From Gorsachius magnificus (lineage: Eukaryota; Chordata; Aves; Pelecaniformes; Ardeidae): 64,000 nucleotides of DNA. Below, one piece after another: positions 1-10,437 of the stretch. The translations under genes and the position numbers were made by a program. Each line of letters starts with the position of its first letter. Positions within the stretch are counted from its first letter, which is position 1. The notes below the pieces were generated by a model that was not told where the DNA came from, did no database searches, and worked only from the letters and a program-made list of their open reading frames with translations. The stretch lies in contig CM067086.1 in the NCBI GenBank assembly GCA_034008185.1, positions 29,967,007 through 30,031,006 of the forward strand, given 5' to 3'.

Positions 1-1388
1 AAGAGCTAACAGTGCAAACTCACTATCTGCCAAACACAAAACTAAGAACACAACAGCCAAGTTTCACAGAAACCATTACAGCCTTTCATTTCATCCTTAC
101 TTAAATAATAAAAAGCATTACATATTGGTAACACATGTTTTAAGAAATATTGGCTGTGTGTGATTAAAGATATTCAATACCAAATCTCTCAGAATTAAAG
201 CCTGGGTTTTAAAAATAATCCTGGTCATATTGTTGATCTATAATCTGCCATATTTGTATGTTTTGAATGTTTAAACAATTGATCTATACAAATAAAATGT
301 CTAAAACTAGAAGTTGTTTTACTTCAGATTGAGTGCAGATTTAATTTGGTAGTTAGGGAAACACTAACACATGACAACATAATGGCAGAAGTGTAGTAAC
401 CCTAAAGTAATAACAGTATTCGATAGGTTCTTGAATTTACTTATAAGAGAAAAAATTTATAACTTGTGTTGATAGAATTGTATTTCTTTTTTTTTTTTTT
501 TAATCACACCAACAGTCAATAAATTTCCTTTAAAAATATTCAGTTCTAAACTGTGGTGAAATACTTCTTCATTTTGAAATTACCTAAAAAAAAAATTCTA
601 CGCTATAAGAGAACATGGTGTACATGCAATCATATGGCAAGCAGGGTTATGAGATTTATACTGAGAAACAGGAAACATACAATGATATGGGTGAAATCTG
701 TGAACATTTTTTTTTTTTACTAAGAACTAGAAGAGTAATAATATAGGTAATAAAGAAGAATATAGTTATTACTACTCTGAAGACCAAGATTCCAGCTTTC
801 ACTTCTTTCAGAGCAAGGCCTATAAGAGCTCATTATAATATGTCAACACCAAATATGAGCAATATCCACTGCAGGGCTACTTGTATGGCAGGCCCTGGTC
901 CTATTCAGACCATAAATCAATTCCGTCTGAACCTTTACTACAGGAAGAAAAAAAAAAAAAAAAATTCAGGATGCTGTTACATGTCAACGCAGGTCCTCAC
1001 AATAGAACTGATGTATTACCTACCAATTCCAACAAGCCAGACAAAGTACAGTTGCTCCCTGATTGCAGAAGGACGACAAAGGAAAATTAACTCATCAAGG
1101 AAAGGTTAGTCCAGTCTTTGGAGATACATACAGAAGCATGACCGCATGACTGAGGTATCCTAGGCTCAAAACTAATGAAATACATAAGAACAATACGGAC
1201 AACAAGGAGAAATGTCTAGCCTGAATTTAGCACATAGCCCAAATTTCCTTCTAATCAACAGAGAACAGAGTGCAACATAGCCTCAAAGCAGCCTTTTGGA
1301 TAAACTGTTCCTGTTTCTCTTGTTTCCTCCCTAAGCTGACAATAGGCAGAAAGACCTATCAGCTGAGCACCCAGGCTACAATAATAGA

Positions 1389-1432
1389 AAGGATCTGGTT
1401 ATGACTACTAAAGAATCTGGTTATGACTACTA
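1389..1432. repeat. 22-bp tandem duplication
   Basis: Two adjacent 22-bp units, 1389-1410 and 1411-1432, differ at one position (aaggatctgg versus aagaatctgg at the start) and then share ttatgactacta. A recent slippage duplication is the simplest reading. Confidence 0.9.
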
Positions 1433-4432
1433 TCTCAGATAGACATTCAGGGTGAAGTTACACATAACAGCATGACCTAGCAAGAGTTATAAACCTATCT
1501 CCGCAAAAAAAAAGAAATATAAACAACTCCCTTTTTACAATCATTCTCTGTCAAGTTAGCAAGTTGAATCAGCACAGCTCAGAGATCAATGGGCACTAGA
1601 AAAGGCACAGGCAGAGGACATCATCTTCCACTTATAAACAGCAGCCAGCCTGCTAGACTGGCTCAACAATAATGTGCCATTTCATCCACAGGAGCTAACA
1701 CATGAAAAATATGATTATATGTATTATATGTACAAAAAATGACAACTAGCATCAGACAGTCAATAATAGAGCTTCTTTCCTACACGCATCTGCTTTACTG
1801 TGGGAGGTTCACTGCTTACTTGTCAGCTTCAGCATTAATTTCTTAGTTCTTGCCTAGTCAAGACAAGAACTGACTGGGTTAGCTAGCACATTTCTCCCAC
1901 AAGACCAATAAATACTTTCTTCACACTGATGTATCTTGTGATTCTTACATGATTTCTCTCCATCCAGAGAAATTGTTCAACAGGTTTCCCCACTGGAAAC
2001 ATCATCTTGCTCAAAACTGTAAAACCATAATTTCACTCAAATCATCATGATTATCACAATAATATCTAGAGCCTGACAAAACAGCAGATAAACCTTATGC
2101 AGAAAAAGAATCATGATCCAATATCAATTCCCCTTCTTTGGCTCTCAGAGTACAACATGACAATTTGTTCTAGGCTGACTCGACTTGGGGAATTATACTT
2201 TGATTTTATAGACTACTGGAAACGGAAAATCAAAGTGTCACATATGAAGGCAGGGCATTCAATGCAACTCAGGGAGTAGCACAGTAATTTCTCATCTAAT
2301 ACAATTTCAATCAGCTGGTAATGTCCATGCTGGCTCTATTTAGCTCAGGATGCTGACAAATGGAAAGACAGGAAAATAATTAATTAATTCAAGATAGTAA
2401 AACCCATAACGTTATTGAAAACAAAATAACAATACAAATATGTTCTAAAAAGTCACCAGTTGGATGCTGAAAAGAAGCATGCTCTATTTATAGATCACAC
2501 ACACCCCTTTTTTTTTTTTTTTTAAATACTTCAACACTGTGAAGCTAAACAGACAGACTTAATTTGCTCAGAGGCCGTACTGCTCACCAAGACTGGCATT
2601 TGAAGCATCACTATAGCAGTAAACACACATCCTGCTGATACACCAAACAACAAAGCAATCTCATTCTTACTACATCGCTAAAGAACATTGTATCAAATGT
2701 GTGTTGCTAAAACCCTGTGAGACTGCATGACAGAAGCAACAAATGTTATCTGAGAATTATCCGGGCAGTGATAGAGAGCAGAACGAACCCCCTCTTTCAG
2801 AATCAATAAGCAGCCACTGACTGGAAACAACTCCGAAGTACTGAAAAGACACAAACTCTGAAAGGCAAGATCTTTCCTCACTGTGGATGAGAGCAGCGGA
2901 ACAAGTCCATTAACACTGGATACAATTTTTGCGTAACTTCAGTTGTAAGAGAAGTGCATCAAAAATGTAACAAAATTATTTCCATTTATGCAAACCAGGA
3001 GGACACCAACCTTGATCATTTCTGCTTTTCCCCATGTTAGCTCCAGATAGTAACTTCTCCCTGTAACAAGTAACAAATCCCTTTGCAACGTCCAGATATA
3101 AAAAATGGCCTCGTGTTAAAAAAACTTCACATCTTTTGCAAGCTCTCAAAGCAAGTTCAGCAGTTTCTTTAAAGTTTCTTTATACATCAGACAGCTTTGT
3201 ATGGGAGAAAATAACTGCCTTCATCAATACCATCAGCGAACTGGTTAACTTCATCCATGAAAACCCAGACAGCCTTCAACTCTTCCAACTACTCAGAAGC
3301 TTCTCCTGCACTCAAATGCAAGGCTAAGCAACATACACACATTTTTCCAAAAGGAAGAATTACCGGATGGAGTTCCTCATTAGCGCAAATAACCTAATTC
3401 TGAATAATTGATTAATCTCTTCAGAGACAAAGCAACAGCATGAAATAGCATTTGAGTGATGCTTCTCATCACAGAATTGTTCTCAACTGTGCAGTACAAG
3501 AACCACAGAAAAACATGCCTGAACATAACAATGAACACATTTTCGACTTCCTAACAAGATACGGTTCTGTTAAAAATGCTAAAGACTTCTTCAGTTTCCC
3601 AGTTTGTCCTCCTCTCAGATTTAATCTTTCCCTTCTCCCCAAAAAACTCTAAGGCTTTCACAGATTTGTCTCCATTAAGTGAAAACCAAGTTTGAAGAAT
3701 AAGTTACTTAAAGTTATGACTTGCACAACATCTCAAAAATGGGAAAGAGGTACTCAACCAGATCAAATCAAGAGGTGAAGCATCAAAAGGTCAGATTTTA
3801 TTGTTTGAATTTTCCACTACTTAGGTTTCAAGATTAGTACAAAAAAACAACTATAAATTTAAACTCCCAAAAGGGCATTCAATCATTAAAAAAAAAAAAA
3901 CCAAATTCCCTCAAAAGCACACTATTAACATCTAGCACTGAAGGTAAAAAAGAAAAAAAGATGACTCCAACTCTAAAATTTTAATAAATATAATAAAGTT
4001 GTAAAGGATAAGTAAAAGATTAGATTATATTTTTAAAGAAGTAATTTTGAAAGAACGTACAAGATACAGTTACTGAAAGCCACGTTATATAGTATTCAAT
4101 GTTTCCAACAAAGAGAGGGAAGTTAACTTTTATTCTACCACCGTGTGACACAGTGCAGCCATTAAGGTACTCTATTAGTGCATGGAAAGCAGAAAAATGA
4201 AGCTGCTCCATTTAGTTGCACTTGCTCATCCAACTGAAATAAAGATTATTTCCTCTTCTTAAAATTAACGTGTTTAATTCCCATCTAAGTAGCCTAGATA
4301 CTAAACTGTTTAACAAAAGAAAAACAAATAAAAGATTAACCATTTGAACAAGCTTCTTTCATCCCAATCATGGACAATAAATCAAGTTGATACCAAGTAA
4401 TTTTTAAACACAACCTGATCTGTAGTGCCTGG

Positions 4433-4487
4433 ATTCCTTAATGCACATTAAGGAATTACTTTAAGGAATGTACATTAATGTAATTCC
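4433..4487. repeat. Two adjacent palindromes (cruciform-prone)
   Basis: Positions 4433-4443 and 4446-4456 are perfect 11-bp inverted repeats (attccttaatg / cattaaggaat) separated by only 2 bases. Immediately downstream a second imperfect palindrome is built from the same words (ggaatgtacatt ... aatgtaattcc), with one extra base in one arm. The shared vocabulary suggests the second arose from the first by duplication or inversion. Confidence 0.85.
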
Positions 4488-5045
4488 TTGCATTTAGTCA
4501 ATTTTGCATTTTTTAATTCTTGCCCACCTATACTTTAAGAATCGGCCCATCAGACTGCTCTGCTAGTTCCAAGGCACAACACACTGCTCTGTGAGATCAA
4601 TCAAATGAAGCTCAGGTTTCTCTGCCATGAGGAAAGTGCACTTTAACAGAATGAGGGAGGGAGGACAGTGGCTGGTCCACGTAGAACAACACATCCCTGT
4701 GAGACCACTACGAATCCTGGTGTCTTATACTGAAAAGGCCGCTGTTCCTCCTCCCCTCTAGCCAAACACAAAGGCTTTGTGTAGTGCTTCCCCAGAGCAG
4801 GAGAAAGAGACAACACAACACACAGGAATACACAGAAGCTTTCAATCTCCTGTTGTAGAGTATCAATTCATTCCCACTGGATAAACAAGTCTTAGCTAAC
4901 ACAGAAAACACAGTAGTATATTAATATAACATATAGTGCAACTTCACACGCTGAGAAAATGTTTAACCTTCTGTACACATATATCTAGAACTGGCACAAG
5001 CTGATCATTTAGAAATCAGCTTCGAACAGGGAAAACTCCACTCAC

Positions 5046-5164
5046 CTCCCTCTTCTGTCATACTCAAAAATCTTTCTTTCAGTCGCATTGGAAAAAACTC
5101 CTTGGAATTTGCGATGTTAGTGGTAACAGAGCCGTCAGCATGCCGCAGCAGTACCGTGACTACA
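5046..5164 (-). other. Candidate second exon (5' UTR plus start codon) of the left-hand gene, possibly TTBK2
   Basis: On the minus strand this segment ends in a strong donor, gggag|gtgag, at 5046. A plausible acceptor (tttag) lies just beyond 5164, though its pyrimidine tract is weak. The segment is richer in GC and CpG than the AT-rich DNA around it. An ATG at 5061-5059 opens a frame of five codons (M T E E G) and splits the sixth codon at the donor. The family's usual amino terminus is a short Met-plus-glycine/glutamate run before the kinase domain, so a start codon split off on an early exon would fit. The whole 119 bp is also open in that frame upstream of the ATG. The gene name rests on synteny; an unrelated exon or non-coding RNA exon is possible. 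Confidence 0.4.
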
Positions 5165-6690
5165 CTAAACCTAACCAACACCACGATATTCCAGTTGCTC
5201 AGTTTGCTCTTCTCATTCGTTTCTCATCATTTCCAAAATAGGAAGTTTAAAAAGATGCTGAACTTCAAGAGCATAATGGCCCATCAGAAATATATCAGAA
5301 AAGAACAAAGTATTTGTCAGAGACAAATCGATTCGATCTTCACATTTTTTAAACTACATCTTGATGCACTACTTTCAAAATAACTTTTGATCAATGAATA
5401 TACATGCTACTCTAGCCAAACTTTCCTATATATAATTTTTTTACAAGCCAAACAAAAGTTAAAAGCATACTTCTGCTTTAAAAGGTTAAGAAAAGTTTTA
5501 ATACTTTGTGAAGTGTAATTCACACTGCAAAACAAAGGAATCATCATCAATAAAGTATTCTGTGCAATTTAACACAGAATAAAGATGTTGGATACCTTTG
5601 CCCCATGAGTTCACGTCATTAAGACCCCCCCAAAAAATTTCCAAAACCAAGTAAGAGCAACAAAATAAGCTCTAACCTTTTGTTTTCTCAGATACAACAG
5701 CTAGAAAGAACTAACATACCAACAAGCACAGCATGTGTTCAACAGAGGCATGGCATTACCTACACAAGAATATATAAAAATTCTACTCATTTTCTCCAGA
5801 ACCACAACATGGAAACTAGTCACTCACTTTAAGGCTAACATGACTCTAACATAAATAGAATATGTTTTATTTTAGGGCTCTCAACCTTCCTGTCAATACA
5901 GCTTACTAATTCTGAACATTCAAGCTGAAACTCAACTGGTTCTGCACATGCAGTCTAAGAAAGCCATTACAACCTATCGTGTAACTAATTTTCTATAGTC
6001 CTTTTGACTTTAATTATCAATAAAGTGGAAGGTTCTCAAAAGGCTGTGCTATAGTCAGGGGTCTTGCCTTTGTGTCCATTTCCTTCTTCCCCTCCCTCCC
6101 CCCAGGATAATACATTAATATTATTAATATTTGCAGATCCATCCCCATTCACACTAGCAGTTGTTCCCAACTGCTCTGGCTCACAGCAGAGGTTAGAAAC
6201 CTCGTACCAATCTTCATCGTCTTATTGCTTTTGCTCTAGAGTGACAACAAAAGTACAAGGTTGCAGTTGCAGCTCCAGAGATCATCTGTAGATTTAGGAA
6301 TGAGGTTATTTCCCCCCCCCCCCCTTTTTTTTTTAAGCTAAAAGTATGTAATGTTTTTTAAATTTCTTCCATATGCAGTTTATACGTTTACTCTTATCAC
6401 CGTAGCGAGTGCATCCGCGGCCTAGCCAGGCATATCTGTATTCATACATTGATGCAACTGCTGTTAATGGCTCCAGCACTTAAAGCGCTAGACGACAGAC
6501 AGCCCGATTCCCCATCCAGCCTTGCCCACATATGCATCCGCTACACGCATGCCACAATTAAAGCACTGGAAATATAGATGCAGCTATTTTAAAACGGGGA
6601 TGTTTCGCCACCAGAACACGTAAATAGCTGTACCGTTTGCCTTCTTGCAGCAAGTGGGAGGGACAAAAAAAAAAAAAAAAATCTCGTGCC
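5165..6690. other. Probable first intron of the left-hand gene; nothing coding recognised
   Basis: AT-rich sequence between the candidate second exon and the CpG island. It contains a C-run followed by a T-run at about 6311-6335. No exon, RNA gene or complete repeat family was recognised. Confidence 0.45.
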
Positions 6691-6935
6691 CATAAATTTG
6701 AATTCTCCGTAGAGGCCGGGCCGGCGACGACGGCTGCTGGAGCCCGCCAGTCCTGCTGACCTTAACTCCACAGAAAGGATCGCCCCGTCCTGCCCGCGCA
6801 CCCCCGCTGCTGGAAGCCCCCCCGCGGGGCGGCCCGCGGCCCCCCGGAGCACCCCCGCCCGCCTGCCGGGGCCCGCGCCGCCGGGCGCGCAGGGGGTAAC
6901 GGCGACGGCGGCCGCGCAGCGCCGCGTCTCCTCAC

Positions 6936-7200
6936 CTGGAACGGGGCCGAGGCGGCGGCGGCTCCTCAGGGCGGCCCGAAGGGTCCCTGCGGCCGGCGGC
7001 CGGGGGCGCCGGCCCGCCCGCGGGGAGGGATAACGGCTGCGCGCAGCGCGGAGGGACCCTCAGGGGGTTACGGAGGGGCCCGCGGCCCTCCCCAAAGGGG
7101 TTAACCCCCTCGCAGCCGCCGCCGCCATCCCTGCGGCAGTCCCGGCCGGAGCCCGGCCGCGCTCGCTCGCACCGCCACCCCCGCTCTCGCCCTTCCTCAG
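6936..7200 (-). other. TTBK2: Non-coding first exon of the left-hand minus-strand gene (TTBK2 by synteny)
   Basis: Read on the minus strand, the CpG island ends in the splice donor ttccag|gtgagg, with the last exon base at 6936. The start is approximate and is placed about 65-100 bases downstream of the two CCAAT boxes. The exon has no long coding frame. It contains an upstream ORF of 22 residues from the ATG at 7128-7126 to the TGA at 7062-7060, and another ATG at 7245-7243 opens a five-residue frame if transcription starts that far up. The name rests on gene order: in mammals TTBK2 lies beyond the 3' end of UBR1 and is transcribed in the same direction as UBR1. The kinase itself is not in the window. 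The exon is well supported as an exon, less so by name. Confidence 0.5.
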
Positions 7201-7264
7201 CCGCGGCGCCAGCGAGCCCGCTGTCCTCTAGGGCGCCGCCTGCATCCCTTTTTCCGGAGCAGTG

Positions 7265-7301
7265 ATTGGGCAGCCGCGGAGATTCCTCCCGGGCGATTGG
7301 T
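7265..7301 (-). promoter_or_regulatory. Pair of CCAAT boxes (NF-Y type)
   Basis: The plus strand reads attgg at 7265-7269 and again at about 7297-7301, giving two CCAAT boxes about 32 bp apart on the minus strand. They lie just upstream of the presumed leftward transcription start. NF-Y pairs with this kind of spacing are common in CpG-island promoters. Confidence 0.6.
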
Positions 7302-7431
7302 TGTCAGCGTGATCAATTAGGATACCGGAGGCGGGCGCACCTGGAAACGGCGCTGTGTGAGGGGTTGGCTGAGCGCCGGCGAGCCCCGCTGCCAGCCACC
7401 GCCACCCCCGCGCAGCCTCGGGGCCGAGGTG

Positions 7432-7452
7432 CCTGCTGGGCACTGTAGTCCC
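7432..7452 (-). promoter_or_regulatory. ZNF143/THAP11-type promoter element
   Basis: On the minus strand the sequence reads gggactacagtgcccagcag, a near match to the known actaca-nnn-cccagca element bound by ZNF143 and THAP11/HCFC1 in many CpG-island promoters. It sits about 130 bp upstream of the CCAAT pair in the leftward direction. Confidence 0.6.
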
Positions 7453-7959
7453 CCGCCGCGCTGGCAGCGGCCCCTCTGGCCCCAGCCGCCCCGAGCCGCT
7501 TCCCGCCGAGTTTCTGGGGGGGCGGCGGGCAGCGCCCGTGACGGGGATTGAGGCTGGCCCAGGGCGCTCGCCGCCGCAGCGCCCGCTGTGGTCCGGGGGG
7601 CAGCTGCGTCCTCGCTGCGGTACCGGCCTCCGGGGGGCCTCAGGGCGGGGGGAGGCCGGCCCCTCGCGGCGCCTCAAGGACTGCTGTCCCCTGCAGGGGC
7701 AAGCGCTGCCCTAATGACAGAACAGGGCTGCCACCCTTGGGCTCCACGCTGCGGCACTAGGAGAGGGTTGATGCGTTCCGCACACAGGCCAGCGCGCCCT
7801 TCGAAGAGAGGGCTTCAGCCCTCACAGGTGACTCCTTGTTGCGGGCAAGGCTCTCCAGCCTCGCGAGGCAACGGAGCGGGCGCTCTTTGGCGGGTGCCAG
7901 CGCACCGTTGCGCAACAGCCGACAGGGACGCGTTTGTAGGCCACGGTGATGTGCAGAAA

Positions 7960-9262
7960 ACGGACTCCACAATCCGTAAGATTGTAAAGTAGGTATGTAT
8001 ATTCAGCACTGGGCAGCACGGGGGGTAGGCCCACCAAAGTCGTGCGTGCCGCAACACGGCAGCTTGTCCTGTTTATATGTAGCAAAGTGTTACGTATACA
8101 TGAAGTTTCCCAATATGCCTATACATAGGCATAACCTGTCCCGCTTCGTATTAAAATTAGTTTCCATAAGTCCCTCCCGACTGCGCATGCTCAGTGATTT
8201 GAGTCGGTGGTCTTCAGGGGTCGTTTACTTCATCCACTCCTCTTCTTCACCTTGTCCTTTTGGAGAACTCCAGCTTCTACTCCCCTTATTCTGCTGTCAG
8301 AACAACACAGCCAGTACCAACCGGCTCCCCATCCTTGGCTATCCTCATATCCACAAAGTGCCAGACACTTTGTTCTCCTAGGTGCCTTCCAAGGCCTGTA
8401 ACCAAGATGGGCCATCTCCTACTAATCTCTCCTCTTCCACATTCCCTACAGTGTTAGTTTCTTATCTATAGTTTACTTCATATGATTAGTAAGTTAATCT
8501 AAAACACAATGCTAGCAATTTAAGATGGATCTACAGTTGCCTTCACAAAGGTCCTTTTGTTAACCCTTTAGCCTCCCTTCAACGGTGTCAACCCAGAGGC
8601 TGGATCCATCTGGCAGACTGGCAGCTAGGAGAGACCTGTTCTGTGAGAAGGGGGAAGGACAGATTTGCGGTGCTCACAGCAACTTCTGTGAAGTGAGTTA
8701 ACACATGCTGCAGTCTTCCCCTCATGAAGTTGCCTTAAAAAAAAAAAAAAAAAGCCAAAAAAAAAAAAAAGCTTTTATTTCCCTACTGTCAGGCAGATAA
8801 GATGATGATAGTGTGAATAATTTAAACCCATTCTTCATTTGTCACAAGGAGATCGTAGTCAAAGAGTAAGGTTAGAAAACAGTATCTCCCAGGGCTGCTT
8901 TATGAGAACTTAGTGCCGGTAGGTTACAAATGAGTTACCCAGCAGTGGGAGCTGTGAACCTAACCTAACGGTGAGCCCAAACAGTTGTGACTTTCTCCAT
9001 GTCAGCTTCAGCCAGATGCTTCTTCATTCACGGTGGGCCACCGGTCATAGTGGTGTGGATAAGCAGGGGTGATAAGCATTTTTTCCTCTCTGTAGAGAGG
9101 ATGCTTGTGTGTATAATGTGTCCTAACCAACAACTGAAGCAGTTAATAAGAAAGCTGATATTATGAAGAAATGTTCATTTTGTGAATGGACATGAACCAA
9201 CCTTGATTGTGAGGTGAGGAGGGTTGCTTTTTAATTTTTTTCTTTTTTTTTTTTTTCCCCAT
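7960..9262. other. Intergenic DNA; no gene recognised
   Basis: Sequence leaves the CpG island and becomes AT-rich. It contains two near-adjacent A-runs at about 8737-8770 and a T-run at about 9238-9256 directly before the CR1 element. Open frames are short and overlap on both strands without recognisable content. Confidence 0.5.
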
Positions 9263-10437
9263 AGCACATCATTTGTGGATGTCATCTACCTGGATTTCAG
9301 CAAAGCCTTTGACACAGTCTCCCAGAGCATTCTCCTGGAGAAGCTGGCAGTTCATGGCCTAGATGGATGTACTCTTCACTGGGTTAAAAACTGGCTGGAT
9401 GGCCGAGCCCAGAGAGTCGTGGTGAATGGAGCTAAACCCAGTTGGCGGCCGGTCACAAGCGGTGTCCCCCAGGGCTCAGTTCTAGGGCCAGTCTTGTTTA
9501 ATATCTTTATCAATGACCTGGATGAGGGGATTGTGTGTGCCCTCAGTAAATTTGCAGATGACACCAAACTGGGTGGGAGTGTTGATCTGCTGGAGGGGAG
9601 GAGGGCTCTGCAGAGGGACCTGGACAGGCTGGATCGATGGGCCGAGGCCAACTGTATGAGGTTCAACAAAGCCAAGTGCCGGGTCCTGCACTTTGGTCAC
9701 AACAACCCCATGCAGCGCTACAGGCTTGGGGAAGAGTGGCTGGAAAGCTGCCTGGTGGAAAAAGACCTGGGGGTACTGATTGACAGCCGGCTGAATATGA
9801 GCCAGCAGTGTGCCCAGGTGGCCAAGAAGGCCAATGGCATCCTGGCTTGTATCAGGAATAGTGTGGCCAGCAGGAGTAGGGAAGTGATCGTGCCCCTGTA
9901 CTCGGTGCTGGTGAGGCCACACCTCGAATACTGTGTTCAGTTTTGGGCCCCTCACTACAAGAAAGATGTTGCCTTGCTGGAACAGGTCCAGAGGAGAGCA
10001 ACCAAGCTGGTGACGGGTCTGGAACACAAGTCATACAAGGAGCGGCTGAGGGAACTGGGGTTGTTTAGTCTGGAGAAGAGGAGGCTGAGGGGAGACCTGA
10101 TCACCCTCTACAACTACCTGAAAGGAGGCTGTAGTGAGGTGGGGGTCGGCCTCTTCTCCCTGGTAACAGATGATAGGACGAGGGGGAATGGCTTGAAGCT
10201 GCGCCAGGGCAGGTTTAGGCTAGACATTCTTCACCGAGAGGGTTGTCAGGCTCTGGAATGGGCTGTCCAGGGAGGTGGTGGAGTCCTCATCCCTTGAGGT
10301 ATTTAAAAGACGGATAGATGAGGTGCTTAAGGACATGGTTTAGTGGTGGGATGGCAGTGCTAGGTTAACGGTTGGACTCGATGATCTTAAAGGTCTTTTC
10401 CAACCGAGGTGATTCTATGATTCTATGATTCTATGAT
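9263..10437 (+). mobile_element. CR1 LINE, 5'-truncated, carrying the 3' half of the reverse transcriptase
   Basis: This is a fragment of a chicken-repeat-1 non-LTR retrotransposon, plus orientation. Translation from about 9263 to 10228 in one frame gives a recognisable reverse-transcriptase carboxyl half: [11 protein letters not shown], the [10 protein letters not shown] block, the catalytic FADD box at 9551-9562, and the [12 protein letters not shown] and RTRGNGLKL blocks near the end. The usual upstream endonuclease domain and start are missing, as in most genomic CR1 copies. Near 10228 a small deletion shifts the frame, and it stops at 10297; the remaining CR1 carboxyl end continues in another frame. 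The copy ends in three ATTCTATG-type units (about 10411-10437), the diagnostic CR1 tail. The copy is dead as an autonomous element. The open frame is long because the insertion is young, not because it is a host gene. Confidence 0.95.

Larger units (their letters stand above)
1..5045. other. Probable intron of the left-hand minus-strand gene; no coding exon recognised
   Basis: AT-rich DNA with homopolymer A and T runs, for example near 485-500, 945-965, 2512-2523 and 3888-3900. If the CpG-island gene at the right is read leftward, this is intronic. I looked on the minus strand for the glycine-rich loop and start of a tau-tubulin kinase catalytic domain and did not find it, so the kinase exons should lie left of the window. 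Open frames here are short and unrecognised. A 22-bp tandem duplication (1389-1432) and a palindrome cluster (4433-4487) are listed separately. Confidence 0.5.
6690..7960. promoter_or_regulatory. CpG island promoter
   Basis: About 1.2 kb of very GC- and CpG-rich sequence in an otherwise AT-rich window, the signature of a constitutive vertebrate promoter. Two CCAAT boxes in inverted orientation (attgg at 7265-7269 and about 7297-7301) and a ZNF143/THAP11-type element (7432-7452) are arranged to drive leftward transcription. A clean splice donor lies on the minus strand at 6936. A rightward transcript from the same island cannot be excluded, but I see no supporting exon. Long open frames inside the island on both strands follow from scarce stop codons in GC-rich DNA and are not called as genes. 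Confidence 0.85.

Noticed and set aside
3136..3327. Plus-strand 63-codon leucine-rich frame
   Set aside because: Looks protein-like but has no flanking splice signals, no recognised homology and a length expected by chance.
7228..7992. Several open frames of 60-149 codons in the CpG island on both strands
   Set aside because: Stop codons are rare in GC-rich DNA. The frames overlap each other, cross the promoter elements and are proline/arginine/glycine-rich without a domain.
9376..10034. Minus-strand open frames antisense to the CR1 element
   Set aside because: They lie entirely within the plus-strand reverse-transcriptase frame and are shadows of it.
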